Source of the DNA: CAZKTS01 sp964555735
GTDB taxonomy: Bacteria; Actinomycetota; Acidimicrobiia; IMCC26256; PALSA-555
Assembly (NCBI GenBank): GCA_964555735.1
Contig: CAZKTS010000044.1
Coordinates: forward strand, 1 to 14,926
Length of the DNA stretch: 14,926 nt
Direction of reading: 5' to 3'
Part shown: piece by piece, positions 6,526-12,714 of the stretch
How the letters are laid out: every line of letters starts with the position of its first letter
How positions within the stretch are numbered: the stretch's first letter is position 1
Position numbers and translations under genes: made by a program
Notes under the pieces: model-generated
The model's database searches: none
What the model saw: only the letters and a program-made list of their open reading frames with translations
Told to the model about the DNA's origin: nothing

Positions 6526-7493
6526 GCATCGAGGTCCGGCGCAGCGGACCGCCGCCGGCGTCGCCCGCGCGGGTGGAGCCGTCGACGCGACCGCCGGTAC
6601 GGATCGCGGCGGTGCAGGAGCGGTGGCACCCGGACCCGGCCGGGCACCGCACTGCGATCGCCGAGGGCGTGCGCATCGCGGCCGGCGAGGGCGCCACCGT
6701 GGTCTGCCTGATGGAGCTGACGCTCTCGCCCTACTTCGCGGTCGACCCCGCCGGGCCGGGCGCGACGGTGCTCGGCGTCCGCCCCGAACCGGAGCCACTG
6801 CCGGGCGGCCCCACCTTCGACCTGGCCGCGACGCTCGCCGCGACCCACGGCATCGCCGTGCACGCATCGCTGTATGAGGCCGCGCCGGACGACCGCGACC
6901 CCCGAGGCTTCAACACCGCGATCTGCGTCGCCCCGTCGGGTGAGCTCCTCGCCCGCACGCGCAAGCTCCACCTCCCCGTCACCGAGGGCTACTTCGAGGA
7001 CCGCTGGTTCCGCCCCGGCGACGGCGGCTACCCCCCGGTGCCGGTCGGAGGCGCAACCTTCGGCTTCCCCACGTGCTGGGACCAGTGGTTCCCCGAGGTC
7101 GCGCGCGCCTACTCGCTCGCCGGCGCCGAGGTGCTCGTGTACCCGACGGCCATCGGCTCCGAGCCCGACCATCCGGCCTTCGACACCGAACCGCTCTGGG
7201 AGCACGTGATCACCGCGAACGGGATCGCCAACGGCACGTTCATGGTCGCGGTGAACCGCACCGGCGTCGAAGGTGGGCTCTCGTTCTACGGGTCGTCGTT
7301 CGTGAGCGACCCGTACGGTCGCGTGCTCGTGCAGGCACCGCGCGACGAGCCCTGCGTCCTCATCGCCGATCTCGACCTCGACGCGCGTCGCGACTGGCTC
7401 GCGTTGTTCCCCCTGCTCGACACCCGCCGGCCGGACACCTACGGCTCGCTCGTGGGCGACGCCTTGCTGGGCCGCCCGCCCGTCGATCGGTAA
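6522..7493 (+). CDS. aguB: N-carbamoylputrescine amidase (carbon-nitrogen hydrolase)
   Basis: This 323-residue nitrilase-superfamily amidase has the triad E65 (CLMELTLSPYF), K148 (RTRKLHLP) and C185 (PTCWDQWFPE). The CWDQWFPE and YPTAIGSEP segments are characteristic of enzymes cleaving N-carbamoylputrescine to putrescine, CO2 and ammonia. The gene overlaps the agmatine deiminase by four bases (GTGA), so the two sequential steps are translationally coupled, which strengthens both assignments. About 28 proline- and arginine-rich residues precede the usual start of the domain (VRIAAVQ); this extension may be real, or translation may begin at the in-frame GTG at 6573. Family variation: the catalytic glutamate sits in LMELTLSPYF rather than the common PELF-type sequence. 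The TAA stop forms the first half of the putative -10 box of the next gene. Confidence 0.93.
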   Translation: MSIEVRRSGPPPASPARVEPSTRPPVRIAAVQERWHPDPAGHRTAIAEGVRIAAGEGATVVCLMELTLSPYFAVDPAGPGATVLGVRPEPEPLPGGPTFDLAATLAATHGIAVHASLYEAAPDDRDPRGFNTAICVAPSGELLARTRKLHLPVTEGYFEDRWFRPGDGGYPPVPVGGATFGFPTCWDQWFPEVARAYSLAGAEVLVYPTAIGSEPDHPAFDTEPLWEHVITANGIANGTFMVAVNRTGVEGGLSFYGSSFVSDPYGRVLVQAPRDEPCVLIADLDLDARRDWLALFPLLDTRRPDTYGSLVGDALLGRPPVDR

Positions 7494-7496
7494 CGT
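7491..7496 (+). promoter_or_regulatory. Putative -10 box TAACGT, overlapping the amidase stop codon
   Basis: TAACGT ends 6 nt before the ATG at 7503, and its first three bases are the TAA stop of the amidase gene. A TTGCTG at 7464-7469 could be a -35, but the 21-bp spacer is long. It suggests the phosphatase has its own leaderless promoter, in addition to possible readthrough from the agmatine genes. Confidence 0.5.
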
Positions 7497-7502
7497 TCTC
7501 CG

Positions 7503-8045
7503 ATGCCTCCCGCGTCGCTTCCGATGCCCGAAGCGGTGGTGCGCCTCGACGAGGCGGTCGACAAGTGGCTCGAGCCGCGCCGGAGCCCGGCCCTCGACCG
7601 TCTGTTCTACGGCCTGTCCAGCGCGGCCGACCACGGGATGCTGTGGCACGCGATCGGCATCGGTCGCGCCGCGAAGCGACGGGACCCCAAGGACGCGCTG
7701 CGCTTCAGCGCTGCGCTCGGTGTGGAGTCAGCGCTCACCAACGGCCTCGTGAAGTCGCTCTTCCGGCGGGTTCGGCCCGCCGAGCACTTCGAGCACGACG
7801 ACCCGCTGCCCTACGGCATGCGGCGACCGGTCACGTCGTCCTTCCCGTCGGGCCACGCCGCGACCGCGTTCATGTGCGCGGCCGTGCTGGCCAAGGGCTC
7901 CAAGGCGGCGCCGGCCTGGTACACCCTCGCGGGGCTGGTCGCGTTCAGCCGCGTCTACGTGCGGATGCACCACGCGAGCGACGTCCTCGCCGGCGCCGCC
8001 CTCGGCGCGGCGCTCGGCGTCGTCGCGCGACGCGTCCTCGACTGA
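7503..8045 (+). CDS. PAP2-family phosphatase
   Basis: This 180-residue protein carries the three PAP2 (type 2 phosphatidic acid phosphatase) motifs exactly: K84-x6-R91-P92, PSGHA with S116-G117-H118, and S149-R150-x5-H156-x3-D160. H118 and H156 are the expected catalytic histidines and D160 supports the second. Hydrophobic stretches around 45-55, 119-130 and 140-150, and the alanine-rich C-terminus (162-175), suggest a small membrane-associated enzyme, though it is less hydrophobic than many PAP2 proteins. Likely substrates are lipid phosphates or polyprenyl phosphates. Small actinobacterial relatives include the decaprenyl-phosphoryl-phosphoribose phosphatase, but no arabinan synthesis genes are here to support that role. 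The ATG start fits the TAACGT box 6 nt upstream, and no Shine-Dalgarno is seen. Confidence 0.9.
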   Translation: MPPASLPMPEAVVRLDEAVDKWLEPRRSPALDRLFYGLSSAADHGMLWHAIGIGRAAKRRDPKDALRFSAALGVESALTNGLVKSLFRRVRPAEHFEHDDPLPYGMRRPVTSSFPSGHAATAFMCAAVLAKGSKAAPAWYTLAGLVAFSRVYVRMHHASDVLAGAALGAALGVVARRVLD

Positions 8046-8089
8046 GCTCTCCACACCTGGCCCCGGAATGAGCGTCTGCGCGCCCGGGT

Positions 8090-8115
8090 TAGCGTGAGGA
8101 CGACTGCCGAGGAGG
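8090..8115 (+). promoter_or_regulatory. Putative -10 box TAGCGT and Shine-Dalgarno for the DsbA-like gene
   Basis: TAGCGT at 8090-8095 would start transcription near 8102. GAGGAGG at 8109-8115, 5 nt before the ATG at 8121, is the best ribosome-binding site in the window. Unlike most unit-leading genes here, this one would have a short 5' leader. It also decides the start codon against an in-frame GTG at 8094. Confidence 0.5.
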
Positions 8116-8120
8116 CCCCC

Positions 8121-8723
8121 ATGCCCGAGACCCCGCGCCGCGAGATCGCCGTGACGTTCGACTACCTCTGCCCGTTCGCGCGCAACGGGCACGAAGCCGT
8201 CGTCAACGCGGTGCGCGAGGGCGCACTCCCCGAGATCACCTGGCGGTTCGTGCCCTTCTCGCTCGAGCAGGCGCACGTCGAGGAGGGTCAGCCCGCACTC
8301 TGGACGCGTGAGCCCGACCAGTGGGGCTCGTCGCTCGCGCTGCTCTACGGGCTTGCGGTGCGCGACACGTTCCCGGAGCAGTTCCTCGACGCCCACCTCG
8401 CGCTGTTCGCCGCCCGCCACGACCAGGGCCTGAAGCTGTCCCAGGAGGACGTGCTGCGCGACGCGGTGGCATCGGCCGGTCTCGATGCCGATGCGGTCAC
8501 CGAGGAGGTCGGGAGCGGCCGGCCGCTGAAGACGCTCGAGGCCGAGCACACCGACGCGGTCGAGCGCTACGGCGTCTGGGGAGTACCCACCTACCTCGAG
8601 GGCGACGAGGCCGCGTTCATCCGCTTCATGGAGCGCGGTCACGTCGACGACCTGGCGCGCGCGATGGACCTGCTCCAGTGGTCGCGGCTCAACGAGTTCA
8701 AGCGACCGCGCCTGCCTCGCTAG
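8121..8723 (+). CDS. DsbA-family thioredoxin-fold protein with one active-site cysteine
   Basis: This 200-residue protein has the DsbA/FrnE/2-hydroxychromene-2-carboxylate isomerase layout. A beta strand leads into FDYLCPFA (13-20), an inserted helical domain covers roughly 60-140, and the second thioredoxin half has the cis-proline in WGVPT (P156). The usual CxxC is C17-P-F-A, and C17 is the only cysteine in the protein, so it cannot make an internal disulfide. It may act through a mixed disulfide with mycothiol or another thiol, or as a glutathione-transferase-like isomerase. There is no signal peptide, so it is cytosolic. The ATG is chosen for its strong Shine-Dalgarno. The stop lies 4 nt from the stop of the convergent small gene. 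Related actinobacterial proteins include mycothiol-dependent reductases; the precise reaction is unknown. Confidence 0.82.
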   Translation: MPETPRREIAVTFDYLCPFARNGHEAVVNAVREGALPEITWRFVPFSLEQAHVEEGQPALWTREPDQWGSSLALLYGLAVRDTFPEQFLDAHLALFAARHDQGLKLSQEDVLRDAVASAGLDADAVTEEVGSGRPLKTLEAEHTDAVERYGVWGVPTYLEGDEAAFIRFMERGHVDDLARAMDLLQWSRLNEFKRPRLPR

Positions 8724-8727
8724 CGCG

Positions 8728-9084
8728 TCAGCGCCGACCTCGCTCGGGAGCCAGCTCCGCGAGAGCCTCGGTCCACTCGGTCCGGCCCGGATCGCGCCAC
8801 CGCTCGTGGCGGCAGCTGGTTGCGAGGTCTTCGAGGTAGAGGTGTCCGGTCGGGGCGTCGTCGGCGAGGGCGAGCAGGTCCGCGCCACGAGGTAGCGGCG
8901 GCGCGGCCTCGAGCACGTCGATCACCATCACGCACGAGACCACGCGGCTGCGACAGCTCGGGCAGGCGGAGACCGTCGCGGCGTCGAAGGTGTCGGTGAG
9001 GGCGGCGAGGGCATCGGCGTCCTCCCCGTCGAGCACCACCTCGTTGCCGTCGTCATCGAGCACCGCGAGCGAGTCCGCTGCCAC
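8728..9084 (-). CDS. Small four-cysteine protein of unknown function
   Basis: I do not recognise this 118-residue protein. It is acidic at the N-terminus (about 12 Asp/Glu in residues 4-34), then has C41-P-S-C44-x6-C51 and later C91-x-H93. The CPSC knuckle plus two further cysteines and histidines (H81, H93) could bind zinc or a cluster, but the spacing does not match a standard zinc ribbon that I know. There is no signal peptide or membrane segment. It starts at GTG 9084, 6 nt after a TACCGT box, and is divergent from the quinone oxidoreductase with only 23 bp between start codons. A dedicated promoter and a composition like its neighbours argue that it is a real gene rather than an antisense frame. 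Confidence 0.7.
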   Translation of the reverse strand: MAADSLAVLDDDGNEVVLDGEDADALAALTDTFDAATVSACPSCRSRVVSCVMVIDVLEAAPPLPRGADLLALADDAPTGHLYLEDLATSCRHERWRDPGRTEWTEALAELAPERGRR

Positions 9085-9090
9085 GCCGCG

Positions 9091-9100
9091 ACGGTAACGT
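9091..9100. promoter_or_regulatory. Overlapping divergent -10 boxes (TACCGT minus, TAACGT plus)
   Basis: On the minus strand TACCGT (9096-9091) ends 6 nt before the GTG at 9084. On the plus strand TAACGT (9095-9100) ends 7 nt before the GTG at 9108. The two hexamers share the TA at 9095-9096. If both are used, RNA polymerase could open only one at a time. No convincing -35 is seen, and any -35 would fall inside the opposite gene. Confidence 0.5.
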
Positions 9101-9107
9101 CCGCCCC

Positions 9108-10070
9108 GTGCACGCGGTGACGATCGATCCCGAGGCGCCCGGCCGGCTCGCGTGGCGGACGCATCCGAACCCCGTGGCAGGACACGGCGAGCTGCTCGTC
9201 GAGGTGCGCGCGGCCGGGCTCAACGGCGCCGACATGATGCAGCGCAGCGGCCTCTACCCGGCACCGCCGGGCTCGCCCGCCGACATCCCGGGTCTGGAGC
9301 TCGCCGGCACGGTCGTCGCGACCGGGCCCGCGGTGAGCCGCTTCGCCGTCGGCGACCGCGTCATGGCCGTCGTCGGTGGCGGTGGCCAGGCCGAGCTCGC
9401 GGTGGTGCACGAGCGCCACGCACTCGCGGTGCCGGACGGCATCGACTGGCCCGAGGCCGGCGGCTTCCCCGAGGTGTTCACGACCGCGCACGACGCGCTC
9501 TTCACGCAATGCCGCCTGACGCTCGGTGAGCGCGTCGTGGTGCACGGTGCGGCCGGCGGCGTCGGCACCGCGGGCGTGCAGCTCGCGGCGCGGGCCGGGG
9601 CGAGTGTGGTCGCGACCGTCCGCAACCCCGAGCTCCGACCGGCCCTCGCCGAGCTCGGCGCCGCGTGCGGCGATGTCGAGGTGTGCGCACCCGACGCGTT
9701 CACCGAGCGCGGCCCGTTCGACGTGGTGCTCGAGCTCGTGGGCGCACCCAACCTCGCCGCCGACCTCGACGCGCTCGCCACCGGCGGCCGCATCTCGGTG
9801 ATCGGTGTCGGCGGCGGCGCCAAGGCGGAGGTGAACCTGCTTGCGCTGATGGGTACGCGCGGCACGATCCACGGTTCGACGCTGCGCGCCCGCCCACTCG
9901 AGGGCAAGGCCGACGCCGCCCGAGCCGTCGAGCACTCCGTCCTTCCCCTGCTCGCCGACGGCCGGCTCCGGGTGCCGATCGCGGCCACGATCCCGATGGA
10001 AGACGCGAGTGCCGCCTACGAGCGCTTCGCCACCGGCGGCAAGCTCGGCAAGATCGTGCTGGTGCGCTGA
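9108..10070 (+). CDS. Zinc-independent quinone oxidoreductase (MDR superfamily, PIG3/QOR-like)
   Basis: This 320-residue medium-chain reductase has an N-terminal GroES-like domain (about 1-115; GLNGADMMQRSGLYPAPPG is the QOR/PIG3 signature region). A Rossmann domain follows, with VHGAAGGVGTAGVQLA (145-160) as the nucleotide-binding AxxGxxG motif. The usual catalytic zinc cysteine/histidine set and structural zinc cysteines are absent, as expected in the NADPH:quinone reductase branch. The C-terminal EDASAAYERFATGGKLGKIVL is typical of the family. Likely role: NADPH-dependent reduction of quinones or enone-type compounds in the cytosol. Length is normal (about 320-330). The GTG start fits TAACGT 7 nt upstream. 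It ends 14 nt before the stop of the convergent lipoprotein gene. Confidence 0.92.
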   Translation: MHAVTIDPEAPGRLAWRTHPNPVAGHGELLVEVRAAGLNGADMMQRSGLYPAPPGSPADIPGLELAGTVVATGPAVSRFAVGDRVMAVVGGGGQAELAVVHERHALAVPDGIDWPEAGGFPEVFTTAHDALFTQCRLTLGERVVVHGAAGGVGTAGVQLAARAGASVVATVRNPELRPALAELGAACGDVEVCAPDAFTERGPFDVVLELVGAPNLAADLDALATGGRISVIGVGGGAKAEVNLLALMGTRGTIHGSTLRARPLEGKADAARAVEHSVLPLLADGRLRVPIAATIPMEDASAAYERFATGGKLGKIVLVR

Positions 10071-10084
10071 CCGCTCGGACGCGC

Positions 10085-10750
10085 CTACTGGTCGTGCATG
10101 ATCAGCACGCTCACGTGCGGCACCGGCGCGTTCGAGGCGTCGACCGTGAACGGCATCTTGCGGTCGAGGCCGATGAGCCAGACGACCTTGTCGTCGGTGG
10201 GGTCCTCCGGCGTCGTGTCCTCGAGCTTCGACAGCCACTCGACGATCACGGTGTGCCGGATCTCCTTCGGGAGGCTCAGGCGCAGGTTGCCCTGGTACTC
10301 GTCGATGCTCCCGTCGGCGTTGCCGACCGCGCTCGCCGGCTGGAACTCGACGACGAGCACCGCCTTCGCTTCGTCGAAGCCGCCGGTGGAGTTCGGGATG
10401 CCGTCGTAGCCGAACGGATCCTCGCGGTACTCGACGTTGTATCCGGGTGGCAGGTTCTCGCCCGCACCCTTGTCGAAGACGAACGTGATCTTGTCGTAGC
10501 ACTCGGTCGGCTCGGCCACCGCGGTCTGGAGGTACTGGACGTTGGGGAGCTTCTGGGTGAACCGCCGCTCGGTGCCCGCGACGATGAACTCGCAGCCCGG
10601 CCCCTTGATCACGCGCTCACCCGCGCCCACGGCGGCGCGCCGCTCCGACGCGGTCTTCTGGTCGGCAGCCCCACCGCACGCTGCGGCACCGACCACGAGC
10701 GCGGTCACCACGAGGAACCCCGCCACCCGGCGGACGATCGAGCTGCGCAC
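10085..10750 (-). CDS. AMIN-like-domain lipoprotein (second of a tandem pair)
   Basis: This 221-residue secreted lipoprotein has positively charged RSSIVRR, a hydrophobic segment (9-24) and lipobox cysteine C25 (GAAAC). The mature protein has C53 and C84, then a domain whose landmarks match its upstream neighbour: CYDKITFVF, PPGYNVEYR, AVLVVEFQPAS, EYQGNLRLS, and VVWLIGLDRKMPFTV near the end. This looks like the AMIN-like domain of actinobacterial lipoproteins, thought to bind the cell envelope; its ligand is unknown. GTG 10750 is chosen because it lies directly before the signal peptide, 2 nt after the upstream stop, with GAGGG 6 nt ahead inside the upstream gene. A longer open frame exists but would overlap the neighbour. 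Co-transcribed with its paralogue. Confidence 0.82.
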   Translation of the reverse strand: MRSSIVRRVAGFLVVTALVVGAAACGGAADQKTASERRAAVGAGERVIKGPGCEFIVAGTERRFTQKLPNVQYLQTAVAEPTECYDKITFVFDKGAGENLPPGYNVEYREDPFGYDGIPNSTGGFDEAKAVLVVEFQPASAVGNADGSIDEYQGNLRLSLPKEIRHTVIVEWLSKLEDTTPEDPTDDKVVWLIGLDRKMPFTVDASNAPVPHVSVLIMHDQ

Positions 10751-10752
10751 GG

Positions 10753-11370
10753 TCAGCCCTCGATGTCCACGTACACGCGCGTGGGGCCGTCGAGCGTGTG
10801 GACCGAGAACGGCTGCACCCGATCGAGCCCGATCACCCACACGAGCTGCGCCTCGAAGTCGGAGAGCCGGCGCACCTCACGCACGTGGGACAGCCCCGAC
10901 GGCGAGAGGACCGCGGGCCCGGTGTAGGTGGGCTCGGCCGAAGGCGACGTCAGGTCCACACCCGAAGCGGGCTCGAGGCGGACGACGAGGAAGGCGTTGC
11001 CCGCGACCGTGAGGGGCTGCTCCGACTCTCCCGCCGTGAACGGACCGGGCTGGTACTCGACCGTGTACCCGGGCGCGGCCGCCCCGCGGAACTCGAAGAC
11101 CACGCGATCGGCGCAGGGCTGGCGCCCGGTCCGGACCGCGGTGAGCAGCGCGACCGGACCGGTGCCCGGCGCGGTCGCCGTACCGGCCGACGCACCGTCG
11201 GCCGAGCAGCCACCCGTCGTCGTCGTGGCCGTGGTCGTCGTCGTGACCTCGGTCGACGTCGTCGAGGACTCGGTGCGCACCTCGGCGCCGTCGTCACCGC
11301 ACGCCGCGCCGATGAGCGCGACCACGAGGGCGGCGACCACGAGCAATGACCGTCGAGGGCTCCGGAGCAC
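10753..11370 (-). CDS. AMIN-like-domain lipoprotein (first of a tandem pair)
   Basis: This 205-residue secreted lipoprotein has LRSPRRS, a hydrophobic core (9-23) and lipobox cysteine C24 (IGAAC). A threonine-rich linker (about 33-52) separates the anchor from the domain, as is common for surface lipoproteins. C55 and C86 have the same 31-residue spacing as C53 and C84 of the neighbour. The domain runs CADRVVFEF, APGYTVEYQPGPF, AFLVVRLEPAS, YTGPAVLS and LVWVIGLDRVQPFSV to the end, fitting the AMIN-like lipoprotein family. The GTG start lies 6 nt after a TAGCCT box. Function is unknown; attachment to the outer face of the membrane is the safest prediction. The downstream paralogue follows after 2 nt. 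Confidence 0.83.
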   Translation of the reverse strand: MLRSPRRSLLVVAALVVALIGAACGDDGAEVRTESSTTSTEVTTTTTATTTTGGCSADGASAGTATAPGTGPVALLTAVRTGRQPCADRVVFEFRGAAAPGYTVEYQPGPFTAGESEQPLTVAGNAFLVVRLEPASGVDLTSPSAEPTYTGPAVLSPSGLSHVREVRRLSDFEAQLVWVIGLDRVQPFSVHTLDGPTRVYVDIEG

Positions 11371-11376
11371 GGGCCA

Positions 11377-11382
11377 AGGCTA
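11377..11382 (-). promoter_or_regulatory. Putative -10 box TAGCCT for the lipoprotein pair
   Basis: On the minus strand TAGCCT ends 6 nt before the GTG at 11370. This is the third exact TAGCCT found at this position in the window and predicts a leaderless mRNA for both lipoproteins. No clear -35 is seen. Confidence 0.5.
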
Positions 11383-11436
11383 GGGGTCGGCCCCGCCGAT
11401 CCGCGCGCACCCGTCCCGAGCCCCTGCGGGGCAACG

Positions 11437-11465
11437 TACGATCGCTGGCCACGGGTCAGCGATCG
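11437..11465 (+). promoter_or_regulatory. Putative -10 TACGAT overlapped by a 9-bp inverted repeat, candidate operator
   Basis: TACGAT at 11437-11442 is the only good -10 candidate upstream of the thiolase. CGATCGCTG (11439-11447) and CAGCGATCG (11457-11465) are perfect inverted arms around 9 nt, and the inner bases extend the stem with one G-T and two G-C pairs. The repeat would cover the -10 box and the predicted start near 11449. That position fits repression by a dimeric regulator such as a TetR-type protein, or a hairpin at the start of the mRNA. No regulator gene is adjacent. Confidence 0.45.
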
Positions 11466-11504
11466 ACGACCGACGATCGGACCGGCGGGAAGAGACGAGG
11501 GAGC

Positions 11505-12704
11505 ATGGCGCTCGACGGCAACGACGTGGTGATCGTGGAGGCGGTGCGGGCCCCGCTCGGCAAGCGCAACGGCGGACTCGCGAGCGTCCACCCGGCCGAG
11601 CTGCTCGGCACGGTGCTCGGCGAGGTGGTCGAGCGCGCCGGTATCGACCCGGCTGCGGTCGGGCAGGTCGTCGGCGGCTGCGTGTCCCAGACCGGCGAGC
11701 AGACCTTCGACATCGCCCGCACCGCGTGGCTCACGCAGGGACTGCCGATCTCGGTGGCGGCATCGACGGTCGACGCGCAGTGCGGCTCGTCCCAGCAGGC
11801 CACCAACCTCGCCGCCGCACTGGTGGCCGGCGGCGTGGTCGACGTCGCGATCGGGTGCGGGGTCGAGTCGATGAGCCGGGTCCCGCTCGGCGCCGCGGTG
11901 CAGTCCGGGCCCGGGCGACCGCTCCCGAAGTCCTACTTCGAGCGCCAGGAGTACACGACCCAGTTCGAGGCGGCCGAGCGCATCGCCGAGAAGTGGGGCA
12001 TCGACCGCGAGGCGTGCGACCGGTTCGGCCTCGAGTCCCAGCAGCGCGCGGCCCGGGCGTGGGAGGAGGGCCGCTTCGAGCGTGAGGTGCTGCCGATCGA
12101 CGCGCCCGACCTCGGCGAGCCCGACGCCGACGGCAAGCGGAAGCCCACCGGCACCACCCACCGCGTCGCGCGCGACGAGGGGCTCCGGGAGACGACGTTC
12201 GAGGCGCTGGCCGCACTCAAGCCCGTCGCCCGCGACGACGGCGTCCACACCGCGGGCACGTCGTCGCAGATCACCGACGGTGCCGCGGCCGTGCTCCTCA
12301 CCACTGCGGCCCGCGCCGAGGAGCTCGGGCTGCGGCCCCGCGCCCGGATCGTCGACCAGTGCCTCGTCGGCGTCGATCCGGTGCTCATGCTCACCGGCCC
12401 GATCGATGCCACCCACCGGATGCTCGAGCGCACCGGTCTGGCGATGTCGGACTTCGACACCATCGAGATCAACGAGGCGTTCGCCTCCGTCGTCCTCGCC
12501 TGGGAGCGCGAGCTGCACCCCGACATGGCGAAGGTCAACCCCAACGGCGGAGCGATCGCGCTCGGTCACCCGGTCGGGGCCACCGGTGCGCGACTCATCA
12601 CCACCGCGCTGCACGAGCTCGAGCGCACCGACGGCACCTACGCGCTCGTCACCATGTGCTGCGGGGGCGGGCTCGGCACCGGCACCGTGCTCGAGCGCCT
12701 GTGA
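11505..12704 (+). CDS. Acetyl-CoA acetyltransferase / 3-ketoacyl-CoA thiolase (steroid thiolase-like)
   Basis: This 399-residue thiolase uses nucleophile C93 in VDAQCGSSQQA, H355 in GGAIALGHPVGATGAR, C385 in MCCGGGLG, and the NEAFA loop (323-327). It cleaves or condenses 3-ketoacyl-CoA with CoA in the cytosol. The QCGSSQQA form and the IALGHP segment resemble actinobacterial steroid-catabolism thiolases of the FadA5/FadA6 type more than biosynthetic PhaA, but this is only suggestive. The ATG is chosen because the N-terminus then matches the family (VVIVEAVRAPLGKRNGG) and GAGGGAG precedes it at 11497-11503; the frame is open further upstream without similarity. Predicted leader about 55 nt, with a palindrome over the promoter. 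It heads a three-gene unit with a deacetylase and a GNAT protein. Confidence 0.92.
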   Translation: MALDGNDVVIVEAVRAPLGKRNGGLASVHPAELLGTVLGEVVERAGIDPAAVGQVVGGCVSQTGEQTFDIARTAWLTQGLPISVAASTVDAQCGSSQQATNLAAALVAGGVVDVAIGCGVESMSRVPLGAAVQSGPGRPLPKSYFERQEYTTQFEAAERIAEKWGIDREACDRFGLESQQRAARAWEEGRFEREVLPIDAPDLGEPDADGKRKPTGTTHRVARDEGLRETTFEALAALKPVARDDGVHTAGTSSQITDGAAAVLLTTAARAEELGLRPRARIVDQCLVGVDPVLMLTGPIDATHRMLERTGLAMSDFDTIEINEAFASVVLAWERELHPDMAKVNPNGGAIALGHPVGATGARLITTALHELERTDGTYALVTMCCGGGLGTGTVLERL

Positions 12705-12714
12705 GGACGCACCC

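Noticed and set aside
8094..8120. Earlier GTG start for the DsbA-like protein
   Set aside because: It lies on the putative -10 box, and the ATG at 8121 has a strong Shine-Dalgarno sequence.
8928..10502. Long minus-strand open frame opposite the quinone oxidoreductase
   Set aside because: No domain is visible, and the plus-strand MDR enzyme with its complete motif set explains the region.
11346..11504. Earlier start for the thiolase inside the lipoprotein gene
   Set aside because: The extra 53 residues are Arg-rich without thiolase similarity and would run through the promoter and palindrome.
10950..12614. Long minus-strand open frame opposite the thiolase
   Set aside because: It overlaps a catalytic-residue-complete thiolase and part of a lipoprotein in another frame, and the product has no family features.
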